From Wenzhouxiangella sp. (GTDB lineage: Bacteria; Pseudomonadota; Gammaproteobacteria; Xanthomonadales; Wenzhouxiangellaceae), in NCBI GenBank assembly GCA_007119095.1, contig SKQI01000052.1, positions 1 to 5,420 of the forward strand: DNA of 5,420 bases. The letters are read 5' to 3'. The notes beneath the pieces are model-generated. The model ran no database searches and was not told the DNA's origin. It saw only the letters and a program-made list of their open reading frames with translations. Both the position numbers and the translations under genes were made by a program. Of this stretch, positions 1 through 4,909 are shown in pieces (positions within the stretch are counted from its first letter, which is position 1; each line of letters begins with the position of its first letter).

Positions 1-125
1 GCTACGACTCGCAAAGTCGTGAATGACACCGGGTCGATCGAGGTTTCTGTCAGCGCCAGGCGCGTCAGGATGGAATTGGCCGCGAAGGCGGTCAGCGCCA
101 GGACCGTCAGAACGACTGGTTTCAA
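1..125 (-). CDS. EamA/DMT-family transporter, N-terminal fragment (3' end outside window)
   Basis: This gene is easily missed because it starts with TTG and leaves the window after 41 codons. The reading begins MKPVVLTVLALTAFAANS, a first membrane helix at about residues 4-20 with Asn17-Ser18 inside it. It continues with the RLAL, IDP and SFTTLR segments (residues 22-39) characteristic of EamA-domain inner-membrane permeases of the drug/metabolite transporter superfamily. TTG at 125-123 is the only usable start: the frame has an in-frame stop about 30 nt upstream and no ATG or GTG between. The start overlaps the stop of the methyltransferase as TTGA (125-122), which predicts translational coupling. 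I see no strong ribosome binding site of its own. Substrates of such permeases range from amino acids to metabolites and cannot be told from this part. Export of a borosin-derived product is an inference from operon position only. Confidence 0.75.
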   Translation of the reverse strand, partial: MKPVVLTVLALTAFAANSILTRLALTETSIDPVSFTTLRVV

Positions 126-892
126 ATCAGGCGTTGGCGCATTGGGTGGTCAGGGGTGGGCCTGGCCGGTGGCGGGATGACCAGGGTGGTGTACTCACGC
201 AGGGCGGCACCGGGCAACTCATTCAGCAAGAGACGATCAGCCCTATGGGGGGCGATGCCAAGCCAGGAGGCCTCATACAGCGTGATGGGCGTGGTCGGTA
301 AATACCACTGCTGGAGCTTTTCGGTCAGCATGGCCAGGCGCTCGGGCGACGTGGTGAACCGTCGGCCGGTCAAGTCACCGCAAAGACCGATTTGCCAGAG
401 AATCAGCAAGCTGGTCGGATCAACTTGGCGCTGATAAACGAGGAACTGGGTGGCCTCGAACATCTGCACGCCCCAATCTCCGGGATCCAGACCGAGGTCG
501 GCATACAGACAGGCATCGGCGGAGACGCCCGGCAGCATCAGGGCCTGATGCCCCATGGCCCGGGCACGCTGGATCAGCTCATGCGAAACCTGGGCGAACA
601 CGCCAGGGTGACCATAGAAAGCGGCGCAAAGTCGTGCGCCTTTGTCGAGGGATGCCAGCACTCTCTCAACCATTTCCGCATAGGTCTTACGCCGATCCTT
701 GCCATCGCCGTAAAAAGCAGTCAGGTCTACCAGGTCCGGACGAACTGTCTTCAGCCAGGCCAGCGCAAATTCATCGGTGGCGGCAAATACCAGGTCGGCG
801 CTCCTGATTTCCTGTTCCGTGCGTGATGACAGATCACGGCCAAGCTGGATACCGGTTCCAACTATGACCAGCCGGCCGGACACACTACTCAC
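122..892 (-). CDS. Split-borosin peptide backbone alpha-N-methyltransferase (SonM-like, tetrapyrrole-methylase fold)
   Basis: The 256-residue cytoplasmic enzyme should use S-adenosylmethionine to methylate backbone amide nitrogens of the precursor encoded at 2653-2865. Visible motifs in order: the N-terminal glycine loop VGTGIQLG (residues 11-18); a Tyr61 / Arg67-Arg68 / Tyr71 cluster matching the Tyr-Arg-Tyr active-site set known in OphMA and SonM; YGHPGVF (93-99); PGVSADACLYADLGLDPG (121-138), a cofactor-pocket segment; EATQF (146-150); and LWQIG (165-169). This combination is typical of borosin methyltransferases rather than of cobalamin, siroheme or diphthine methylases. Fungal borosin enzymes carry their core peptide as a C-terminal extension; this one ends shortly after the last fold strand with a Pro-rich tail (240-256), so the substrate is separate, as in the bacterial split type. 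It starts with GTG at 892, overlapping the GGDEF stop as GTGA (892-889), and its own stop overlaps the transporter start. Family call is strong; activity on this precursor is inferred. Confidence 0.93.
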   Translation of the reverse strand: MSSVSGRLVIVGTGIQLGRDLSSRTEQEIRSADLVFAATDEFALAWLKTVRPDLVDLTAFYGDGKDRRKTYAEMVERVLASLDKGARLCAAFYGHPGVFAQVSHELIQRARAMGHQALMLPGVSADACLYADLGLDPGDWGVQMFEATQFLVYQRQVDPTSLLILWQIGLCGDLTGRRFTTSPERLAMLTEKLQQWYLPTTPITLYEASWLGIAPHRADRLLLNELPGAALREYTTLVIPPPARPTPDHPMRQRLI

Positions 893-2643
893 CGCTCATC
901 ATCGCCTGCAATGACCAGACAGTTCCGACTTGAAACCTTGGCCTGGTACAAGGCCTGGTCGGCACGCCGCCGGAGAACCGACGGCCGCTCGTCCGCACAG
1001 AGGCTTGCCACACCCACGCTGAAGGTGATCTGAAGCATCTTGTCTTCGAAGCGAACGACGCCAGGTTGCTGGCGAAAGGCCTCAAGCAATTCGACCGCTT
1101 CAGTCAAGGGCTGCCCAACCAGAAACACGCCAAACTCCTCACCACCTACACGTCCCAGCACCGCATCGACACCGGAAAAATGCTTTCTGATGCGCTCGCC
1201 GACCTGACGCAGCACTTTATCGCCCACATCATGACCGTAACGATCATTGAACTGTTTGAAGTGGTCGATATCGGCAAAGGCCAGATGAGCCGGCTGACCC
1301 TGTTGTCGGGCTTCAGCCATTCCCTGCTGCACCAGCTCAAAAAAGCGGGTGTGGTTGCACAGGCCGGTCAGACCATCGGTTTCAGACAGGTGTTGGAAAC
1401 GATACCGGTCAGCCCTGGCACGAATCAGCATGAGCAGCAGCAAGCAGCCAATCGACGCCAGTGCCAAGGTGAGGATGACATAAAGCCAACGCTGCCTGGC
1501 CTGTGCTTCGGCCTCCAGAAGCATGACCTGGTTACGCTCCTCCAAAAGGGCAATCTCCTGCTGCTTGCGTTGGGCATCAAATTCCGCCTGAAGATAAGTC
1601 AGACGACGCGAACGCTGCTCATCCAGATGTCGTTCACGTGCCTCTAACCGGGCATCGTAGTGGGAGATGGACTTTGCCAGGGCGCCGTTCTCGGCCGCTA
1701 TGTCTGCCAGTTTACGGTGAATATCCACCAGATCTGCCCAATGACCAAGTTCACTGTACGGCTCTACCAGCGCTTCCAGCATGATCTGGGCCTCTTCGAG
1801 CTTCCCCTGTTCATACCTCAGACGGGCCAGCTCAAAATTGGCCGTCAGAATTCCCACCCGGTAGTCAATCGCTTCCATTCCGGCCAGGCCTTGTTCGATG
1901 TATTCAGCAGCCTGGTCAAGATCCCCTGCCTCTCTGAACAGGCCACCCAGGCCCAGCTGCACGCTGGCCAAAAAAAGCGGGAAGTCAGCACCATGACAAA
2001 CTTCCAGCGCCTCGTTCAGGGCAACCAGCTGCGATGCCTCATCTCCAGCGGCGCCCTGTGCCACGCCAAGACGCTGCAAGGCCGCACAGATCTCTCTCGG
2101 ATCATCGACCTGCCGGGCCAGTTCAACTGCGCGCTCGGCATAGTCCAGAGCCCGCTCTATTTCGCCAACCTGACTGTGGAAAAAGGAGGCCAGGCTGAAG
2201 GTATCGGCTCGCTGGACGGCATTGACCTCAGCGGTGTGCAGCGCCATGGCCTGACCGAGGAGATAGAAACTTCGCTCGAAATCTTCCATGCTCAGGGCAA
2301 TGTTCGAGGCGAGGTTAAAAATTCTCAACCGGCGCTCAACATCCAGCCGCGGCAGTTCAATCGGAATGAGTGATTCAAGGATCGCCAGGCCCGCCGCCTC
2401 TTCCCCGGCCAAAGCCAGATTCCTGGCCTGAAGAATCCACACCTTGGCGCGCTGGTCCGGGCTGGCCTCACCCAACCTCGGCAGCAACTGATCAATGACT
2501 AGCTGGGATTCCTGCCACGATGAAGAGGCGGCCAGTTCGCGTGCCTGTGCTATCTGCTGTTCGAGATCAGCTGCGGCACGAGTCGACAAAAAACCCAGAA
2601 AAAGCAGCATCGCCGCCAGATAGATCGGGCATCGCCCAGTCAC
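889..2643 (-). CDS. Exported TPR-domain, membrane-anchored GGDEF diguanylate cyclase
   Basis: The 584-residue protein is predicted to make cyclic di-GMP from two GTP. Layout: signal peptide at 1-25 with Arg4, a hydrophobic core and an Ala-Ala-Ala cleavage region; TPR-like helical repeats at about 28-330 (for example ALDYAERAVELA at 165-176); a charged coiled coil at about 331-385; one membrane helix at 386-407; and a cytoplasmic GGDEF domain at about 415-575. The catalytic signature is present as GGEEF (500-504), and the upstream FADIDHFKQFND (456-467) supplies metal-binding Asp458, so an active cyclase is expected. The usual RxxD inhibitory site is absent: the equivalent place reads SGVD (490-493). 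The TPR part should lie in the periplasm and may sense a ligand or protein. The start chosen is GTG at 2643, 9 nt after the precursor stop, because it gives the complete signal peptide; ATG at codon 12 is an alternative. Its end overlaps the methyltransferase start. A role in borosin production or response is inferred from this position only. Confidence 0.9.
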   Translation of the reverse strand: MTGRCPIYLAAMLLFLGFLSTRAAADLEQQIAQARELAASSSWQESQLVIDQLLPRLGEASPDQRAKVWILQARNLALAGEEAAGLAILESLIPIELPRLDVERRLRIFNLASNIALSMEDFERSFYLLGQAMALHTAEVNAVQRADTFSLASFFHSQVGEIERALDYAERAVELARQVDDPREICAALQRLGVAQGAAGDEASQLVALNEALEVCHGADFPLFLASVQLGLGGLFREAGDLDQAAEYIEQGLAGMEAIDYRVGILTANFELARLRYEQGKLEEAQIMLEALVEPYSELGHWADLVDIHRKLADIAAENGALAKSISHYDARLEARERHLDEQRSRRLTYLQAEFDAQRKQQEIALLEERNQVMLLEAEAQARQRWLYVILTLALASIGCLLLLMLIRARADRYRFQHLSETDGLTGLCNHTRFFELVQQGMAEARQQGQPAHLAFADIDHFKQFNDRYGHDVGDKVLRQVGERIRKHFSGVDAVLGRVGGEEFGVFLVGQPLTEAVELLEAFRQQPGVVRFEDKMLQITFSVGVASLCADERPSVLRRRADQALYQAKVSSRNCLVIAGDDER

Positions 2644-2652
2644 GACCCAACG

Positions 2653-2865
2653 TCAATCGCTGATCTTGATAGTCTTGTGAGTGGTGTGGACGTTATCCTG
2701 GCCGGTCAAGGCCCGGATCTTGTCCAGATCACCATCCAGCATGGCTTGACGCTCTTCGTCGGTAAGCTCGAACTGATTGAGCACTGCGTCCGGATCCTTG
2801 GCATAAGCGTCAGCCAGCTCCCCATCTTTTCCAAGCGCCCGTAACAAGTCAATCAACTTGGACAT
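2653..2865 (-). CDS. Borosin precursor peptide (SonA-like, separate leader plus core)
   Basis: This 70-residue acidic peptide is probably the substrate of the methyltransferase at 122-892. Residues 1-55 form the leader: a helical borosin-binding-type domain with LIDLLRALGKDGEL (4-17), DAYAKDPDAVL (19-29) and LTDEERQAMLDGDLDKI (34-50). The helix, DP-x-A-V and LTDEE...GD-x-x-K-I layout resembles SonA of Shewanella oneidensis as I recall it. The tail after Gly55 (residues 56-70, ending TIKISD) lacks helical character and is the likely core; Ile66 and Ile68, spaced one apart, are the best candidate N-methylation sites. No signal peptide or cysteine is present. ATG at 2865 is preferred to the GTG directly before it (2868) because GGGA at 2876-2873 then sits 7 nt away. 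It is the first gene of the operon, 9 nt from the GGDEF gene. Annotation tools may name it a LigA-like (protocatechuate dioxygenase alpha subunit) protein, since that small helical fold is similar, but no catalytic partner is encoded here. Confidence 0.9.
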   Translation of the reverse strand: MSKLIDLLRALGKDGELADAYAKDPDAVLNQFELTDEERQAMLDGDLDKIRALTGQDNVHTTHKTIKISD

Positions 2866-2872
2866 CACACAT

Positions 2873-2876
2873 TCCC
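2873..2876 (-). promoter_or_regulatory. Ribosome binding site of the borosin precursor
   Basis: GGGA (followed by ATGTGTG) lies 7 nt upstream of ATG 2865 but only 4 nt upstream of the alternative GTG 2868. The spacing decides the start in favour of ATG and a 70-residue product. It is a moderate Shine-Dalgarno match. Confidence 0.55.
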
Positions 2877-2924
2877 GCTTCTAATAAACAGAAGCATAAT
2901 GTTAGCGGCGTCTCAAGTCCAGCT

Positions 2925-2935
2925 TGTCAATTGAC
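2925..2935 (-). promoter_or_regulatory. Candidate -35 hexamer and overlapping palindrome upstream of the borosin operon
   Basis: Read on the minus strand, a perfect TTGACA lies at 2930-2925, about 60 nt upstream of the precursor start. It overlaps the perfect 10-bp palindrome GTCAATTGAC (2926-2935), which could be an operator half or chance. The best -10 candidates are TAACAT at 2904-2899 (20-nt spacer) and TATGCT at 2898-2893 (26-nt spacer). Both are too far for a canonical sigma-70 promoter, so the promoter call is tentative. The rest of the 2866-2986 gap shows no small ORF and no clear terminator. Confidence 0.35.
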
Positions 2936-2986
2936 GACCCGGCAGGCAGAAGCGGCCGTGCCATAGCGTGAGTCCACTATCATGAC

Positions 2987-3889
2987 TCAGAACAGGTACC
3001 CCAATCCGCGCGGCTTGATCACTTCGGGCAGCTTCTCTTCCCCCAGGATCTCGCGCAAGTCAATCTCTATGATTCGTGCGATGTAATCCATTGGAACATC
3101 GTTGACCGCGTTCTCGAACGGCTTTTCGATATGGCGGCCAACATACTCCAGCATGATGTACGCGTAGCCAATGACCAGGGAGAACGGGATTGCCCAGTAG
3201 CCCAGATGACCCGCCAGACTTAGCGGCAGGACGAATAGAAACACGATCAAGGTGTAGTACACGAACCAGGTGTACTGCATTGGAAATGGTGTCTTTTTCA
3301 GGCGCTCGCAGTTACCAAGGGCTTCGTTGAAAGCCTGGATCAGCTCGGTCAGGCGAACCTGGCGGTAGCTGTCCAGTTGGCCGTTGTCAGTCAATGCCCG
3401 GATGACCCTATTCTGGCTTTCCAGCAGGGCCAGCGGTGGCGTCTGGCGGCCGGCCGCCTGCTGGTATTCCTCAGCCGACAGCAGCCCCTCGACTTCCGCA
3501 CCGGGCGGCAGCTTGCGGAGGTACCGGTTCAGCCACCAGGCAAAGGCAATCTGGCGATGAATCAAACCGTTGCGGATGCTGGCGGTACGTTCACCGCCGC
3601 CAATCAGGCCCTGCACCAGCAGCGCAAAGCTGCGCGAATCGTACTTCAGCCGGGACCAGATGCGCTGCCCTTCCCACCAGCGCCCGTAGGCCGAGTTGTT
3701 GCGAAAGCCGATCAGAAAGGCCAGCGCCGTGCCGAGAAAGCCGGCGGCATAGGACAGCGCCTTCAACAGCTCCCTGTCGAGCCAATCCATCACCAGGCAG
3801 GCCAGGGCTGTAAACGCGACCAGGACCAGCAGCCTCGGCCAGGTAAAGCCCAGCAGCTTGGCCAATGAAATTCGATGCGTGACTATCAT
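2987..3889 (-). CDS. Bestrophin-family (UPF0187/YneE-like) anion channel protein
   Basis: The 300-residue inner-membrane protein belongs to the bestrophin family, whose members form pentameric channels, for chloride in animals and with varied ion preference in bacteria. Evidence: membrane segments at about 18-36, 45-64, 206-227 and 232-250; the family signature GFRNNSAYGRWWEG (61-74) just after the second helix; a basic/aromatic stretch NCERLKKTPFPMQY (193-206) entering the third helix; and the C-terminal IEKPFENAVNDVP block (254-266), the bestrophin belt region. Length is normal for bacterial members. ATG at 3889 follows a good GAGGA (3902-3898) with an 8-nt spacer, and lies only 4 nt after the LysR stop, so the two are very probably co-transcribed and this channel falls under whatever controls that promoter. 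Its physiological ion cannot be told from sequence. No clear terminator follows, so read-through into the borosin operon is possible. Confidence 0.92.
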   Translation of the reverse strand: MIVTHRISLAKLLGFTWPRLLVLVAFTALACLVMDWLDRELLKALSYAAGFLGTALAFLIGFRNNSAYGRWWEGQRIWSRLKYDSRSFALLVQGLIGGGERTASIRNGLIHRQIAFAWWLNRYLRKLPPGAEVEGLLSAEEYQQAAGRQTPPLALLESQNRVIRALTDNGQLDSYRQVRLTELIQAFNEALGNCERLKKTPFPMQYTWFVYYTLIVFLFVLPLSLAGHLGYWAIPFSLVIGYAYIMLEYVGRHIEKPFENAVNDVPMDYIARIIEIDLREILGEEKLPEVIKPRGLGYLF

Positions 3890-3893
3890 TGAT

Positions 3894-4799
3894 TCAGTCC
3901 TCGTCCAGGCGCCGGAATTGGTCTACCAAATGATCGATCAGGGCGCGCACGGCCGGCAGCAGACCGCGGCGTGATGGAAAAACGGCGTGAATGATCTCGC
4001 GCGGCGGCGCCCAGCCGTCCAGCACCCGCACCAGACGGCCGTTGGCCAGCTCGTCGCTCATCATCATGATCGGCAGCTGACAGATCCCGACTCCGGCAAC
4101 GGCCGAGGTGCGCAGCAGGTTCATACTGCGCGTCACCAGGCGCGGGTGATGATTGATCCGCGCCTCTGCCCCATCCGGCCCGATCAGATGCCATTGATAT
4201 CTTTGCTGGCCCCGCCCCAACGCCAGGCTGGGCAGGCTGCCCAGGTCGGCCGGCACCAGCGGCTGGCCATGCTGTTCCAGCAAAGTCGGGCTGGCCACCA
4301 GGCACTGGCCGCGATCGGCCAGCGTGCGCAGCACCAGGTCACTGTCTTCCAGCGGCGGTGGTCGCACCCGAATGGCCACATCGAACCCCTCCTCGATCAG
4401 ATCGACGCGGCGATTGGTCGCATCCAGATGCAGTTCAACCTGTGGATACTGCTGCTGGTAGGTCGCCAGCATGTCGGCCACGCGCGCATCGAGCAGCGCC
4501 ACCGGACAGCTCAAACGCACCAGGCCACAGGGCTCGGCCCGGAGACTGGCAATAGCGTCCTCGGCCGCCTCGGCCTGAACCAGCATCGCGCGGCAGTGGT
4601 TGTGAAAGATCTTGCCAATCTCGGTCACGCTGACATGGCGGGTGGAGCGGTTCAGCAGACGCACGCCCAACCGCTCTTCCAGTGCCGCAACCCGACGGCT
4701 TAGCTTGGACTTGGGTTCGCCCAGCGCCCGGCCGGCCGGGGCAAAACCGCCGTACTCCACGACCTGGGCAAAGTAATAGAGATCGTTGAGATCCTGCAC
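3894..4799 (-). CDS. LysR-type transcriptional regulator
   Basis: The 301-residue DNA-binding regulator has the usual LysR length and layout. An N-terminal winged helix-turn-helix occupies about residues 1-60 (opening MQDLNDLYYFAQVVEYGGF, then the recognition-helix area SKLSRRVAALEERLG at 31-45 and RSTRHVSVTEIG at 51-62). A linker helix at about 64-88 leads to a two-lobed effector-binding domain from about 90 to 295. The opening is of the MxDLNDL type found in the aromatic/quinone-responsive branch of LysR proteins; the ligand is unknown. The start is GTG at 4799, supported by that conserved opening; ATG at 4805-4803 is out of frame, and a weak GGAA lies at 4809-4806. It is divergent from the pirin gene, with 110 nt between the starts, and followed closely by bestrophin. 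The usual LysR pattern predicts control of the divergent pirin gene plus autoregulation; here that rests on context and on the inverted repeats in the shared promoter region. Confidence 0.93.
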   Translation of the reverse strand: MQDLNDLYYFAQVVEYGGFAPAGRALGEPKSKLSRRVAALEERLGVRLLNRSTRHVSVTEIGKIFHNHCRAMLVQAEAAEDAIASLRAEPCGLVRLSCPVALLDARVADMLATYQQQYPQVELHLDATNRRVDLIEEGFDVAIRVRPPPLEDSDLVLRTLADRGQCLVASPTLLEQHGQPLVPADLGSLPSLALGRGQQRYQWHLIGPDGAEARINHHPRLVTRSMNLLRTSAVAGVGICQLPIMMMSDELANGRLVRVLDGWAPPREIIHAVFPSRRGLLPAVRALIDHLVDQFRRLDED

Positions 4800-4804
4800 G
4801 CCAT

Positions 4805-4822
4805 CGTTCCGAATATGGAACG
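4805..4822. promoter_or_regulatory. Inverted repeat near the LysR start, candidate LysR operator
   Basis: CGTTCC-GAATAT-GGAACG has perfect 6-bp arms and a 6-bp spacer, and contains a T-N11-A core (4808-4820) of the sort LysR proteins bind. It sits immediately upstream of the GTG start of the LysR gene and would overlap the transcription start expected from TATACT at 4831-4826, which suits autorepression. Regulator identity is inferred. Confidence 0.5.
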
Positions 4823-4825
4823 GTG

Positions 4826-4833
4826 AGTATAAA
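4826..4833. promoter_or_regulatory. Overlapping divergent -10 boxes for LysR and pirin
   Basis: One AT-rich patch gives TATACT on the minus strand (4831-4826, toward LysR) and TATAAA on the plus strand (4828-4833, toward pirin); each matches TATAAT at five of six places. The -35 sequences are poor: TGGCGC at 4854-4849 for LysR with a 17-nt spacer, and TTCCGA at 4807-4812 for pirin with a 15-nt spacer. Weak -35 boxes fit activator-dependent promoters, but this is only a sequence-based guess. Confidence 0.4.
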
Positions 4834-4873
4834 TTATGCCCCCTACCGGCGCCAGCGTTCTGTAGTCAGAATA

Positions 4874-4890
4874 TATCCATCGATTGGATA
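4874..4890. promoter_or_regulatory. Inverted repeat upstream of pirin, candidate LysR binding site
   Basis: TATCCA-TCGAT-TGGATA has perfect 6-bp arms. Inside it, ATCC-N7-GGAT (4875-4889) has the ATxx-N7-xxAT layout and T-N11-A core (4876-4888) of classical LysR recognition sites. It ends 7 nt before the pirin Shine-Dalgarno, so binding here would more likely block than activate a promoter at 4828-4833. Its centre is about 68 bp from that of the repeat at 4805-4822. Confidence 0.5.
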
Positions 4891-4897
4891 AGCACTC

Positions 4898-4903
4898 AAG
4901 GAG
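4898..4903 (+). promoter_or_regulatory. Ribosome binding site of pirin
   Basis: AAGGAG lies 6 nt upstream of ATG 4910. It is a near-ideal Shine-Dalgarno, stronger than any in the borosin operon, and fixes the pirin start. Confidence 0.85.
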
Positions 4904-4909
4904 CAAGAC

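Noticed and set aside
4..20. Hairpin ACGACT-CGCAA-AGTCGT as a terminator
   Set aside because: Perfect arms, but it lies inside the transporter coding sequence and has no T-run on either strand.
49..102. 12-bp direct repeat GTCAGCGCCAGG (49-60 and 91-102)
   Set aside because: The copies are in frame 42 nt apart and encode the same LALT residues in a hydrophobic protein; composition explains it.
122..172. A fused borosin core in the methyltransferase C-terminus
   Set aside because: The tail is only about 16 residues, Pro-rich, and lacks similarity to the separate precursor core; a separate precursor is present.
122..892. Cobalamin/siroheme biosynthesis methylase or diphthine synthase
   Set aside because: Shared SAM-binding fold, but the Tyr-Arg-Tyr cluster, YGHPGVF context and the precursor partner point to the borosin branch; no cobalamin or heme genes are present.
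1660..2373. Long plus-strand open frame (237 codons) opposite the TPR region
   Set aside because: It lies antisense inside a gene with clear domains, has no recognisable protein features and no convincing ribosome binding site. The other plus-strand frames over 156-1647 and 3377-4703 are rejected for the same reasons.
2653..2865. Protocatechuate 4,5-dioxygenase alpha subunit (LigA-like) for the small peptide
   Set aside because: The helical fold looks alike, but there is no dioxygenase beta subunit nearby, while a borosin-type methyltransferase is in the same operon and the tail looks like a RiPP core.
2963..2980. Stem after the bestrophin stop as a terminator
   Set aside because: Arms ATAG/CTAT are short with mismatches inside, and no T-run follows on the minus strand.
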